Counted from the stretch's first letter, positions 45,442-57,786 are shown. The stretch is 64,000 nucleotides of DNA from Spodoptera frugiperda (GCF_023101765.2 NC_064237.1:1860001-1924000); one strand, 5' to 3'. Program-made: numbers and translations. Notes: generated from the sequence alone by a model not told the origin.

Positions 45442-45879
45442 ACTAGCTTCTGCCCGCGACTCCGTCCGCGCGGATGTCGGTCTTCGCGTGGAAGTTTTAT
45501 TTCTCCATTTTGAGTAACTCTGACAATGACATCTTATAAATATCTATTGGACCCAAATACGGCGAGGCCCATAATAATTAAGGAGATCCCTCTATTGAGC
45601 TACTGCTGTTGAGCAGAATAAAACTGAAAAATAAAGTTTTTTTTCTACGTATTTTTCCAGGATAAAAAGTAACCTATTTTATGTCCAGAATAATAAGACA
45701 TAATTATACCAAGTTTCATCGAAATCAAACCGTTAGTTTTCACGTGATGCCTGAACATATATAGACAGACAGACAAAAAAATTATAATCACATATTTGGG
45801 TTTGGTATCGATCCAGTAACACCCTATTTATTTTTTCTATATTTTTAATGAGCAGAATTGACCCTTCTACAGATTTATT
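45442..45879 (+). mobile_element. ACTAGC...CCCGCGACTCCGT element, short form
   Basis: Begins 'actagcttctgcccgcgac' and ends 'cccttctacagatttattat', with 'accaagtttcatcgaaatc' and 'tatagacagacagacaaaa' inside. About 440 bp, no gene. It runs directly into the next element without spacer. Confidence 0.65.
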
Positions 45880-46970
45880 ATAGCCCGCGACTTCGTTCGC
45901 GTGGAATAGTGACTTCCGGCAAATTTTTGGTTTTAACCACATAGTTCCCGATTTCGCGGGATCTCTTCAAAAATGAGATGTGGAAGATATTCTAGGGAAC
46001 TCCTCAAAAATCAACATAAAGCTCTGCGTTTGAATTTAATAGATGTATACTCACTTAAGGCATTGAAAAAATAGTTTAAAAACGGACTTAAACTAAAGAA
46101 ATATTATAATCTTTCCGAACTTAAGATGAAAACTAACTTAAAACTAAAGAAAGCTACGAATTACGAATTTATAACAATTAAAAAAGAAATTATATTACAA
46201 CCTATCCTCAATGCTATAATAACCAAGCTTAAACTAAATAATTTAAAAGAGACGACTTAAATATAATTAATTTATAAATTATAGACTTAAAATTTTATTA
46301 AACAAACTAACTACAGTAACTACTAATAATCGATATCAAACTAAACCTACGTTAAATAATTTAACCAGAAAACCAGGAAAACTCAACAAATAAACTTTTT
46401 AATAGACAAATACAACGAAACCAATTTAGAATACACGAAACAGCAGGACCACTGCAGACAAATAATCATACGACTTATAGTACACTATTTCCACAACAGT
46501 ACCGAAGCGCTCGGCCGATACCCAACCAAATGAATGTAACGAAATTTAACGTTTATTTTTATTTTTTGAAATAAAAACTATCCTATGTCCTTTCTAAGGT
46601 TCTAAACTATATCTGTACCAAATTTCAACCAAATCCGTCAAATAGTTGCGGAGATTAATGGTATAAGCATAGAATAGAGTTCGACGTGATTCTTTAATTT
46701 GACATAACTTTTTTATTTATGAACCGATTGACATGAAACAAACACTAAATGTAAATTGAAGCATACCACAATATATTCGTGAAAACCGCATCCAACTCGG
46801 ATCAGCTGTTTCTGAGATTAGCGCGCACAGACAAACAGACAAACAGACAAAAAAAAAGTTAATTACATTTTTGGGTTCGACATCGACATAACAATAACCC
46901 CTGCTATTTTTTTTATTTTTATTTTCAATGTACAGACAGCACTTTTCTACGATTTTATTATATGTATAGA
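45880..46970 (+). mobile_element. ACTAGC...CCCGCGACTTCGT element, copy 2
   Basis: From 'agcccgcgacttcgttcgcg' to 'ttattatatgtataga', nearly the same sequence as 31016-32518 except that about 400 bp present there (roughly 31680-32070) are absent, and the (cagacaaa) tract has only two to three units. It lacks the leading 'act' because it is fused to the preceding element. Confidence 0.75.
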
Positions 46971-47460
46971 TATATATAAATTGTTGTTCCGGGTCTGTGT
47001 CATGTGTATGTGAAATTTTGTGAGAATCCTACTATGGGGCAAAATTTAATTTAATTTAGGATTGTTCTTTACACTTAATTATATCACATCAAAAACTTCA
47101 AAACAGTTTTATTATTAACAAGTTAAAAAACTTTAACAGTTAATTTATCGTCATCAGTTTTTAATATTACAAATGGCACTTGAAATATTATCTCTCAAAG
47201 ACAGCTACAAAGTACTCGACGGCTTTTAAACTCGTATAAAGTGAATCTCACGCGAACTAAAATCTGAGACTTTTCTAAATGAAAACGTTCAGATTACATC
47301 TAGCTTTATGAAAGACTGGAAAATATATATTTTTTAATATAGTTAGCACGATCTTAGTGACTTACCTAGGTGATAGAGATTGGAGATTAATTCACTGGTC
47401 GGGTGTCGAGTAAAATTATCTCTTCTTGTGCTTTTATCTATCCTATTTGGACTCATAACT

Positions 47461-47718
47461 TAATTGTTAAAAAATAATATCGACGGTTAAAAGGAAATAG
47501 GGAGATCAAGAGAGCCGTTTAAACTCGTCGGTCGTCGAATGAATACTAGGAAAATGTTTTTTTTTTTGCTGGGGTATAAACGCCCAAAATGTCACCCAGT
47601 AAGCGCATTCGAAAGACCTGAAAATTTTACGTAGGATAGCATAATAAACTCAGTTTTGACCAAAATGTCGCTTATTCCCTATTTCCTTTTAACCGTCGAT
47701 ATTATTTTTTAATAATTA
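47461..47718. mobile_element. 258-bp MITE with 43-bp near-perfect terminal inverted repeats
   Basis: 'aaataatatcgacggtta' and 'aaaggaaataggga' on the left are mirrored on the right, one mismatch in 43 bases. The centre includes 'gtcggtcgtcgaatgaat' and a T10 run. No other copy is in this window. No gene. Confidence 0.8.
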
Positions 47719-47719
47719 G

Positions 47720-48595
47720 GTTACCTTTATAATCCCGCTACACAAGATAAAATCCGATAGAAAATAATAGTGTGGAGCAACGTTTAAAAAAATATTTCAA
47801 ATAGATTAAGTTTTATATTTATTTGGTATTAAAACGAATTTGTTTTTCGGTAATTAATGAGTTTGACATTGTTACAAGTTCGTGTCGGACGAGTGTAATC
47901 CGATAATGCAAATACGCTTTTGTTTGATTACAGACAGGGTCTATTTTATTTTGTATTTTAATACAAATTCAGTTTTGAAAGAAGTATTATTAAGTTGTTA
48001 TTCAAAAATATAAGTTTATGAAATTGTTTAGGTACAAGTTGCGGATCAAAAGTTGTAGTTGAATTTTAATTAAATTTCGAACTTTTTGTTGTTATTTAAA
48101 TATGTTTGTTTATGATAATGACAACCAACTTTAAACTATCACACACGTCGTTGATTTGCTCCCACTCCTAAACTTCGATTCATTTTATCTAAGTATTGTT
48201 ACCTTATATGACAAAATAAATAAATATCACCTAACTGACGGACCAAATAAATTTCAATTTTCATACCCCGTCATCATCCCTACTACAGTATTATGTTTCT
48301 TACTCTTACATACAGTTTAAAAAGAAGACATCTACAGAATAAGAAGAAAAAGTACCTATACAGATATACACTGAAGAGAAGTTAGTAGTGACTAGACAAA
48401 ATAACTTGTTAGCGTGGTAACTTTACTCGCACGCCACAGAGCATTCGATCTTGTTACAACAGAACGAAAATGTTAACAAAATTACTGAACTATAAGTATC
48501 TTAGTAGGACAATAAAATTGTGATTACTAGTCTAATACAAATTAATTACTATATTACATAGAAATAGTAATAACTGCCTAATAATTAATTGGATT
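47720..48595. other. Unique AT-rich stretch
   Basis: Nothing recognised. Confidence 0.4.
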
Positions 48596-48599
48596 TTAC

Positions 48600-48750
48600 G
48601 TTTTAATCTTGTGGACCAAGGTACCTCGACTAGTTTCAAGCCCTGTTGGGGACTCAAAGTCATGAGCAGTATGCTTCAATTCAAACCGTGACCGCCGACA
48701 TCGACACTGATGTCTGCCACGGCTATCGTTGTGAATAAAACAGTATTGAT
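48600..48750. mobile_element. Palindromic MITE 'cggcttactcacgta' family, worn copy
   Basis: 'cctcgactagtttcaagccc' and 'aaagtcatgagcagtatgc' mark the core. The outer arms are not recognisable. A GA-rich microsatellite 'gagagagagagatacagag' follows at about 48763. Confidence 0.5.
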
Positions 48751-49160
48751 TTAAAATTACCTGAGAGAGAGAGAGATACAGAGACAATAGTCATAGTGTG
48801 AGCACACGTTTATTTTTATTTTGTCAAATAAAAGACAAGAGAAAACTAACGAACAAATTAATACCAGAAAATTGAAAAGCAAACCTTCACCCTCTCACTC
48901 CCGACACATTAATTATTTACCTCACTTGATAGTACCTAACAAAATTAGAAACGAGTTAACCTTCTGCCGTCCTACTTCTAGATGGCAGACAGACAACATG
49001 CACGAACAAACTGAATTACCAACTCCCAAAAGTATTTAGAGAAGATTAAACTCAATCACAATTTTGTTAATTCAATTTTGTTTGGAAATAAATACATTTC
49101 GTATGTGTCATACATTGTTGTTTACTGTTAAGGTTCTGAATTACGTAATTGTCAAATTAA

Positions 49161-49304
49161 TTATTATGTTATCGGCTTACTTATGTAACTGTTTGACGAG
49201 GAACTCGACTAGTTTCAAGCCATGCTAGAGGCTCATATTCATGATCAGCATTCCGCGACACACGACGCGGCGATTGTCGCGCTGCTACTGCCGATAACAT
49301 AATA
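49161..49304. mobile_element. Palindromic MITE 'cggcttactcacgta' family, copy
   Basis: Left end 'ttattatgttatcggcttac', right end 'gccgataacataataa'. The right arm between them is deleted, so only the outer 15 bp pair. Centre 'gctcatattcatgatcagc'. The 'taatttagtgtgtctcac' flank follows, as in other copies. Confidence 0.8.
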
Positions 49305-49319
49305 ATTAATTTAGTGTGT

Positions 49320-50215
49320 CTCACAAAAGTTGTAATAAAATTATGTAATTTCTTGTGAATTTTATCTATAGTATAATGGATGTGCCATATACTTTCGGGA
49401 TTATGTTCTTTGAAACTCATTGTGGTGAAATTGATGAGGATGCTTACATAAAACGTCTTATTTACACTTCTAACAGAGAAAAAAGCCTGAAAACTAAATG
49501 AAATGTCCGTCTTTTGAGCTCAACTTAAAATAAAGAAGAAAATTCCCCGATTAAACTTGTTGGCAATCTTTTTCTTGCACACTCAAGTAACGAATGCCGC
49601 ATCCAAAAGAAATAGCGGTAATCAACTTTATGACATCCATGTATCTTCGAACTGCACAAATTGCGTTCTTACAACGTATAAAAGTTGTTCTCGGCAATCA
49701 GCTGATTAAACTGAAGCTTGCGATGGAATATAAGCTTTAACGTGCACGTAACAAAGTGTATATTGGATTGGGAAGTTTCTCTCTACATACGTGAAGACGT
49801 TACTGTCTACCATGAATTTAGTAGTAAAGGAAATTAGATAAACTAGCTATTATGTTAGTCTTAATAGAGTTACTTATTGAATGACGGACTTATATTTCTA
49901 AATAGATAGCCATCGCTTCGCTTCTATAAAAGTTTACTTACTTTGGTAACTCGGTTAGGAAATTTCCTCTGTAATTCAATGTCGCCTGGGTAATTATAGA
50001 AGAATAACTTTATATAATGTTGTACTTAAGCTTCTTTACATTTAGAAGTAATATTGTGACGTTTAACTTAGTAATCGGTTCGTAAATGGTTTAGGGCTAT
50101 ATATTATAATTGTATAGTTCTTTACTATTGTTCCCAATGTTTAATATAGCTTTTTACTGGCCACATAGTACGTTTGATGTTTTGAAGATTTATTTTTTTG
50201 CCTCTGTTTCGTTAC
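49320..50215. other. Unique stretch, nothing recognised
   Basis: No repeat or exon. 49560-49760 is slightly less AT-rich. Confidence 0.4.
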
Positions 50216-50218
50216 TTA

Positions 50219-50325
50219 AGTGGTTACAAGTGTGACTGCTGGGCAAGGGGTCTCGAGATCGATTCCAATATATTACTGGGCATTTTACGGTTTTTAAAAA
50301 AAAATCTCAGTAGTAGCTAGTTGTC
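50219..50325 (+). mobile_element. tRNA-derived SINE, family D, 5' part
   Basis: 'agtggttacaagtgtgactg', 'ctgggcaaggggtctcgag', 'atcgattcc' and 'tattactgggcattttacgg', then 'atctcagtagtagctag'. The same family occurs at 62431-62549 (5' part) and 63502-63600 (3' part). Confidence 0.7.
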
Positions 50326-50773
50326 AGCCTTTCAGTATAGGCTTAAAAAAGTTATTTATAAATACAATTCCAATGTCATGTTATGTCCCAATTTCTATTT
50401 AGGGTATCGAATGCACAAGACCACTGGTTATGGGCATTTAAACGTTTTTTAGACAATTGCCGCAGTTGCAAAGATATTTATAGAAAAGTACAATACTAAA
50501 TCAATTATAGACGGTAGCCACTTTGTAATGAAATATCAATAAATAAACAAACTGACAACATCATAATCACTATGAACATGTTCAATATTTCAGCTAGAAA
50601 TTCCATTTAAACAATCGACAGACACTTCCATTTCCTTTGTTCGCGATAATATCACGTTGGATATTCTTTTACCCAAGTTTTAAAAGCTAAAATAACTTTT
50701 CTCTTTGAGTGCAACCGTGAAAACATAGGGGTGGAAAATATGTGTAACATTGCAGGCGACGGGGCGTGTTATT

Positions 50774-51273
50774 TTTGTGCAAACTGTTCTTAATAAGTTG
50801 TTATTAGGTTATTATCTGGGTTATTTAAAAATACTAGTGGTCGCCTAGTGGTTGAAATTCAACCATATACGATTTAATTTACAATACCACTTAACATACG
50901 TTCAAGGATAATTTTTATTTAACTCAAACTCAAACAAACTCTTTTATAAAACTCTATTCATATGAGACGTCAATATCATCGCAATGTCTATCGATTTTGA
51001 CGTTTTGTCAAATACGATCAGATACTATGCATGTGTGTGTAATGTTTTATTTATTAATTTAATGTACTTTATAAGTATTATTTTTGAAAAATATTAGCGT
51101 CCTGCACTTCTCCTACACATAAACTATAAGTGTACCAAATTTTATGCCCCTACGTCCGCGCAATTTTCGTAAAAAGTGGTCCAAAGTTTTTGCATCACGT
51201 ATTAATATATAGATTTGTGCAAACTGTTCTTAATAAGTTGTTATTAGGTTATTATCTGGGTTATTTAAAAATA
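50774..51273 (+). mobile_element. 380-bp ACTAGTGG...TATAGAT element flanked by a perfect 60-bp direct repeat
   Basis: 50774-50833 and 51214-51273 are identical over 60 bases (both contain 'tttgtgcaaactgttctta' and end 'gggttatttaaaaata'). Between them is an element that begins 'actagtggtcgcctagtgg' and ends 'gtattaatatatagat'. A second copy of the element without this flank is at 56737-57108, so the 60-bp repeat belongs to the target site. It has no coding frame. The end style suggests a non-autonomous retroelement mobilised by a LINE; the long, undecayed duplication implies a recent event. Confidence 0.85.
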
Positions 51274-51409
51274 TTCTTGTTTATTTCATTAGAAGGTAAT
51301 TTAAGGAATTAAAGAGCAGGAGATAAATAGGCTGTTATTTGGTCAGAGTGTGTAATACATCATCATATTGCTGCTAACCAGCTACATTATATAAACTTAT
51401 ACATAAACT

Positions 51410-51550
51410 AACTTCTGACAGCGCCTTTGCTCGCTTACCCTTAAGACTAAAAGTATCCTATAACCCAAGTCAGCTCATATTCTGTCTGTATATCAAATTT
51501 CATCAAAATCCAGATTCAGCGTGATTGACTTTCACATTTATAATATGTAT
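51410..51550 (+). repeat. Retroelement tail, RTE-like style
   Basis: 'caaatttcatcaaaatccag' and 'attcagcgtgattgactttc', with 'tataatatgtatttgtc' at the end. Only the tail remains. Confidence 0.45.
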
Positions 51551-51827
51551 TTGTCTCACAAAGAAAAAAATGTTACATACAATAAACACGCCATAAAAAC
51601 GCACAAGATATAGGACCGTATATTCCACATAGCAGTGACATCAGCCGCGGTAGTGTGAAGTTTATCCTACCACCTGTTTAACTTTAGAATTTCTTCGCGA
51701 ATATACTTAAAATGTTGAAGTCTGAATACTAAGTATAAGTAACTGAGTTGCTAACTTATTCCTTTGATAGATAGGTACATGGATTACTTTGTTTTTTTAA
51801 TACTACTTACTACTAGTAGTAGTGTCT

Positions 51828-51985
51828 TGGAGGTTATAAACGCGCTTCTCGTGTATGAGGGCGCGGGTTCTGAACCTACCCACGACAAAGACTAATGTAG
51901 TTTTGTGTACTTTCTAAGATTATTTAGTATCTCTGAATAGTAGTAAGTGTTTTTCCTACACCATAATCACCACGCTTGGCAGGTG
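51828..51985 (+). mobile_element. tRNA-derived SINE candidate (different family)
   Basis: 'ggaggttataaacgcgcttc' (A-box-like), 'tcgtgtatgagggcgcgggt' and 'ggttctgaacctacccac' (B-box-like) in tRNA spacing, followed by an unrelated tail. Similar tRNA-headed SINEs are common in moths. Only one copy is seen here. Confidence 0.5.
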
Positions 51986-52456
51986 AATAGGAGATTAAAG
52001 TCCAAAATGTCAAAGTTTATCATAACGCCGTGAGGCCGCCGTTTCCTTTTGAAGTAGAATTTTCCGTTTTCAATATCCTATAACAAAATTATCTTTATAA
52101 TGATGACAAAACCGACAATTAACGTCGATCAGATAATGAAGACACGATCTCCAAATCCAGCCAACTTGTCAAAAACTTAATGGAAAATCTAAAATTGAAA
52201 CTTATCCGAATATCTGTGGAAACAAATCTCTATGTAATAACTGCGGGAACGATAAATTGTTGGAAGGCTTCGTTTATCAGATTTAAATATCCGCAGACCG
52301 CCAGTACTGCAGTCTCTTTTAATATTAGTGGCCGGAGCTGATATAATTAGATGAATCCACTGTTCTCAACGACTCAAGTTGCGAACTGAAAGCAGACAAA
52401 AAAAAATGAAAAATATGATATGTTTTATACTGTATTTTTACATCATTTCCCGATGC

Positions 52457-52618
52457 CATCATTAGCCAGTAAACCAGCCAACGGATCACCTAATGATACG
52501 CAATCGCCGCCGCCCATGGACACCCGAAACAACAGAGGCGTTACAAGTGCATTGCTGGTCTTTTGGAGGTTAGGAATTTAAGGGTTGTTGGGGAATCGGG
52601 GATTGGGAATATATTGAA
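52457..52618 (+). mobile_element. SINE-like repeat family C, copy 7 (5' half)
   Basis: 'agccaacggatcacctaat', 'cgccgcccatggacacccga', 'acagaggcgttacaagtgc' and 'gttgttggggaatcgggga'. Stops before the 'ggcctccgg' part. Confidence 0.9.
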
Positions 52619-52619
52619 T

Positions 52620-53080
52620 TTCAGGAGAGAGAAAAAAAAGAGTATGAAGATACTCTCCTCTCCTCTTTTACATTAAACCAATCGGACTTGCTTAACGAAT
52701 TCAATACCTCGAGTATTCGTTAGCAGAGCTTGGGATTATAATCAATGGACTGGCCTGATAAAGGCATCACTAGTGCAATTTGTATTGACTGGCCCGACAG
52801 AATGGCGAATTGAGTAAACTCCTGAGTGGTTTGCGGTCGGGAACTAACGTGCTTAGAAATACGTTTAGTTTTCTTTTTTAATCTTTATTTTTTTGTTTGG
52901 TTTTGTTGGAAGTGGAAATGTGTCTTTGGAGGATTCATTTCAATTGGTAGGTAGTATAAGAGGAGGAGTGGCAATTGTACACCAATACTAATAGATAGCC
53001 TATAAAAGGTTTGTCTTTTTGACTTATTGATAGATTTGAATCTTGAATTCACAATAAAAAACTTACAACAGTACAAGTTA
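52620..53080. other. Unique stretch, nothing recognised
   Basis: AT-rich with a short CT/GA-rich tract near 52650 ('ctctcctctcctctttta'). Confidence 0.4.
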
Positions 53081-53084
53081 GTTA

Positions 53085-53235
53085 TTAGTTAGAAGTTTAT
53101 TCGAACCGTAACGGTACTCAATAGATTTTGACGAAATTTAGTATACAGACAGGGTATGAGCTGACTTGGCTGATAAGACACTTTTTACCCCACGGGGACG
53201 TTGGCAAAAACTTGTTTAAAATAAAGATAAATTTT
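53085..53235 (+). repeat. Retroelement tail, RTE-like style
   Basis: 'tagattttgacgaaatttag', 'tatacagacagggtatgagc' and 'actttttaccccacggggac' are typical end phrases. Confidence 0.5.
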
Positions 53236-53239
53236 AAGA

Positions 53240-55565
53240 GATTTAGTCATATTGGGCATGCTCGGCTTGTTTCGAGCCTCACCAGAACTCTTAATCCCAG
53301 AGACAGTTCAAAGGCTCAAGAGTGATTGATAGGCATATTTTCTTTTGGCAACGTGAACAAAGCTTCAGCAAACCGCTACCAGATTTTATTAATTGAGGAA
53401 AAACCCCCAGCGAACAAGACAAATTAATCAATAATGTAATTTCAGGAGATTTTCCAATAAGTCCCATTTAGACTTAAAGTTTATCGAACAAATTCACAAG
53501 AGAGCGTATTATTCATAAATAAATATTGAAAGGTAATTATGGTCGTATTTGAGAATTAAGTAGCGGAGCAATCTTGCCAGACGAATTTAAGCGTTATTTA
53601 TGATAGACTAAGCTCTAAGTTTGTCTGTGTGAGAAGTTTTTTTTTATTTTGATCTTAGTAACAAAGTGAATATTTAGTGAGTTCTTAATGCTTGAATGTT
53701 TTATTTTATGTGTTAGTAGATAAAAGATAGTAAAGAAAATATTTTAGAAAAATTTGGACAAAAGAAAATTTCAAACTTTACACTGCTCATCTTGATGTTC
53801 AATTTTTAGTTTATTACTTGTCTGTATTATTTCTGACATACATAATTATATATTTTTCTGAACCTGACCTGAATGAATGATGACTTAGACTATTCTTTAA
53901 TAATGATTGTCTTCCGAAAACAATTGCTAAGTACTGGATTAAGTAAACATTAAATGACTCTGAGTACGGCGATGCGCCTTCTTCCTCTTATTTCTTTTTC
54001 TTTTGAATCTTCTATTTATGGATGTGGAAGGGGATTACGGAGGCCTGCAGTGAGACGATCAAGCCTCAAAATAATAAACAAATAATAGATAATCATTAAA
54101 GATTAATACATATCTATAATACGCTCAACATAGCATCCATTAAAAGGCATATCCACAATTCGGAACCCCGTTTACATAGTTCCTATATTAGACATTCACG
54201 ACAGTCCTTCATACCTCGTGAGTTTACCATGAATGCTAAACGTTTCCATCGCTATCGATTGATACACGTAATATAGGCCATTGAATTTGAATGGAGCAGT
54301 TGACAGTATTACGAATGGAACACACATCTATGTATATAGACGGTAATTCCCATTACTGATAGATATTGGTTGTGGTACTATAGAAGTTAGATTGTTATTT
54401 AGTACTACAGTGAAGTTATTAGAGTGATTGGTGTTTTTGTAGCATTTTTTTAATATTAAGTCAAATAAATTTATCGCCACACCCATAAAGCAAATGCAAA
54501 AAGATGTCATAATGTGATTATGCACTGTGACACAAAAAATCGGCTCTGCTTAGTGATATCATAAGTAAAAAGGTCTATATTTTATTTGTCAGACACCGGA
54601 CAACAGTGCTCTTCGATAAGTGTGAACTGAAATGCACTGATTCTCAAACCTCCCACGTTCCAGGATAGACAAAAACTATAAGAACCACTAGCAGAACACA
54701 TAACCACTTTCTTTAACATCCAGAAAAATATAAAATATTCACACTTTGAAATGCAAATGCAAACTCAAAATATGCTATCAATCTCACGCAACACATGTTC
54801 CACCAACCAGACAAACAAATAAAACTCGCAACAAAATCGACTCACATACCAAAGGAAACACAAATTTTAATACTAAACACTGTACGGAACTCCATACATC
54901 TCGCTGGAGCATCTGGGATCGAAGTTATAATCGGAAAAAAGTACTGAGCTATGCCATGAAACGAGGAAGTTGCCAAGTAACCAAAGTTTCCACGACACTC
55001 CACTGTAGCTGGACTTTTAGTTGGTTTTTATGAAGTTTTCAACGGAACCCCAGTTTTATCTTGGACCCGGGATCTTTTTGAAGTAAAATTTGTTATTAAG
55101 AATTTGCTGTTGAATGTTTGAACGTTGACAAAGACTTGGATGTTTCGGTTCGGTTGATAATGATCGACTTACTTACTTCGTTGTCTTGTTCCGTTCACGG
55201 TATTTTAAATATCTCTTGTTTTTTCGTAAAAGAAAGTGTAATTGTCTTTGTTCGTGTCTTCGATTGTTGTGTATGAAAATTGTTGGACTATTATTCTGTA
55301 CAAAAAGCTTTTTTGCATTGTTTAAATGGTTTTAAGATTTATTTACTGATACTTCAGGTTCAGGTTCTTTGTTTACACACATTTAAATGAAAAGTAAAAA
55401 AACGTGTGTGTGTTTAAAAGTTTATTCCATTTTAATTTTAGAAGGACACCAATAATGATATCATAAACCAAGCGTTGATATTTATTAATGTAGGTAACTA
55501 TTTTGAAGTGCATTCTTTTGTGTCCATGTTTATTCGCATACAAACTTCACATGTGTTATGATGTC
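53240..55565. other. Unique intron-like stretch
   Basis: No repeat or supported exon over 2.3 kb. Short frames (for example 54328-54525 and 54746-55033) have no family resemblance or splice framing. Confidence 0.4.
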
Positions 55566-55579
55566 ATACACCCTATGGT

Positions 55580-55954
55580 GTGACGTCATCTGTTGATTTG
55601 CTCGTCATGTATCGCCACAGAAGAAAATATCCACGTATAAACCCTCTTTTTAAAGTTCACCAAAGAGATCACAGGTCGCTTCTATACCGGAGCTTCAAAA
55701 GGGAGGATTTCCCATGCAACGTATCTTCCAAAATTCTTTTAACAAAATGCATCTTAAAACTTCATGCAGTCTACATACTTATTTATAGTTTTATTGTCGC
55801 CGTGGGAGCTAAGTTTCGGATAAAAGAAACTTGCACTCGCTCAAGTTTAGTAACCACGTACATAGTTGTGCTTAGAATGTCGTGTACCGAGTTCCACTTT
55901 ACAGCAGTGGATGTATTGACGTTGCTTGTGTATCTACAAGACAATTTTGTTTAA
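55580..55954 (+). pseudogene. Possible PIF/Harbinger transposase N-terminal remnant
   Basis: A 124-codon frame. Near its start it reads YRHRRKYPRINPLF, which resembles the R-K-Y-W-V-H-P-I block near the start of PIF/Harbinger transposases. Further on, IKETCTRSSL and VVLRMSCTEFHF resemble the later 'KxDTxxR...LRxLATGxSF' blocks, in the same order. The conserved Trp-Val-His is lost and the catalytic DDE region is absent. The similarity is by eye and weak, and no inverted ends were found around it. It could be chance. Confidence 0.3.
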
Positions 55955-56424
55955 CATTTTTGTTGGAACGCTTTTTATACTGGTGTCTTTTTACTTTAGT
56001 TGGTGCCTTAGAAATTGTTTTTTATGTAGATTTTAGTTTATAATAAGGATTTTTTAAATGTTGTAGTTACCCGGAGGCTTAAACATCTTAAACTTAAACT
56101 CATGAGGATTTAAGAAGTCAGTCTTATTATATTAGAAATTCTTCAATCCTGAAAATACTCAAGTAATATTTTTATAATTAATCCGGTTTAGGTATTTTTT
56201 TAAACAAAACCTGACATAATCATCCAACAAAAATCAAAATATTCAAGTTTCAATACCATCCAAAATCATACGAAACAAAAATATTCAACGAATCAACACG
56301 TTACCCCCAAATTCCCCCCGAACCTCCCATACCGCCATATTTATAATGAGCCGCAATAAATTACATATCACCACAGCCGATAGTGGTAAGGGTCATCGCA
56401 CTAAACGACTGCAACCGCAACAAA

Positions 56425-56469
56425 GTGGTCGCTGGTCGCAAACTGGTCGCTGGTCGCAAACCGGTCGCT
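56425..56469 (+). repeat. Short tandem repeat, 18-bp unit
   Basis: 'tggtcgctggtcgcaaac' occurs about two and a half times, with nested 'ggtcgc' hexamers. It lies in a 62-codon frame (56346-56534) that is not otherwise protein-like. Confidence 0.6.
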
Positions 56470-56736
56470 ATGAGCTATCAGTTGCACTCGCTACAAAGAG
56501 ATCGCCGCAACGTCAACCGCATCATTTAAAATAGTGCCCTGTTATTTGTTGTATTGAATTTTATTGTATTGTATGATATTTCATCCCCATTGTGTGTTTT
56601 ATTGGGAATCGAATTAAATTATTATGAAAGAAATTTATGTGATTTATTTGAGGGTCGTTGAACGTTTGAGTAATGATGATGAGTTGTTGAATTACAATGG
56701 AATGTTTTGTCATTATAATTATGAGAAATAAGTATA

Positions 56737-57108
56737 ACTAGTGGTCGCCTTTTGGTCGAAATTCGACCATATACGATTTAATTAACAATACGTTCAAGAA
56801 TATTTTTTATTTAACTCAAACTCAAACAAACTCTTTTATAAAACTCTATTCATATGAGACGTCAGAATATCATAGCAATGTCTATTGATTTTGACGTTTT
56901 GTCAAATACGATCAGATACTATGCATGTGTGTGTAATGTTTTATTTATTGATTTAATGTACTTTATAAGCATTATTTTTGAAAAATATTAGCGTTTCGCA
57001 CTTCTCCTACACATAAACTATAAGTGTACCAAATTTTATGCTCCTACATCCGCGCAATTTTCGTAAAAAGCGGTCCAAAGTTTTTGCATCACGTATTAAT
57101 ATATAGAT
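56737..57108 (+). mobile_element. ACTAGTGG...TATAGAT element, second copy
   Basis: Nearly identical to 50834-51213 with a few substitutions and a small deletion after 'cgatttaatt'. No long direct repeat flanks this copy. No gene. Confidence 0.8.
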
Positions 57109-57114
57109 AATGTA

Positions 57115-57715
57115 AAAAAATATTTTCCTGAATTACACTCGAACACTTTTCCTCGGTTCAACAGACATGTACATAGACATTTAGAATATTTGTGTAAACT
57201 AAAAATAAAGAAATTTATCTCATATACAAAATGAATGCTACAAAAAGAAAAAAAATCACTTCAGAAATGTGTGAAAAAGAGAAAAATAGGTCAACTATCA
57301 ATAATATATCAACGTCGACCTAGCAAATGTAAAGAAAAAAAACTATATTTGCAACCCACGACACAATAGCGAACAGTGTCGGGTAAAAAGCCGATTACCT
57401 GCAAATCATCTCCCACACCCACACATTGACACAACTTCCCATCATCCATCTATCACTAGCAAGTAAAATCAACACTGCTAAAGGTGCGTACAGATTTACT
57501 ATTAGCCTATTGAAAGGTTACAATTTAAATACGTAGTATTGCAATTTTTAGAGAGGATGCAATTTTATGATTTGGACATGGGTGGGAATTTAATAGAAAT
57601 TTAACAGAAGATAATAAGTGCAAAGTTCATTGTAATATTTTAATAGACTAGTACATTTTATGTAACTAACTGTGTTTTATATCATTACCACATTTATTTA
57701 AATTTTTATGGTTTC
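57115..57715. other. Unique stretch, nothing recognised
   Basis: AT-rich with A-rich tracts; no repeat or exon. Confidence 0.4.
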
Positions 57716-57719
57716 GTGA

Positions 57720-57786
57720 CGCCAGCCACACCAAAGCAGTTAAGATTGCGTTGCCGTCCTTTTAGGGATTAGAGGATTGGGGAATT
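57720..57786 (+). mobile_element. SINE-like repeat family C, internal fragment
   Basis: 'gattgcgttgccgtcctttt' and 'agggattagaggattgggga' match the family's middle. Confidence 0.6.

Larger units (their letters stand above)
45363..47050 (+). mobile_element. tRNA-derived SINE, family A, split by insertion
   Basis: The SINE head occupies 45363-45430 ('gcacggtggtggctggac', 'gattcgatttccgtacgg'). The body and tail resume at 46977-47050 ('taaattgttgttccgggtc', 'tactatggggcaaaattt'). The 1.53 kb between is a pair of ACTAG-family elements (45442-46970). About 25 bp of SINE at the junction are missing, so insertion came with a small deletion or later loss. Confidence 0.8.

Noticed and set aside
48920..49000. 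- strand exon ending at a gtaaat donor
   Set aside because: All frames meet a stop before the donor or have no fitting acceptor.
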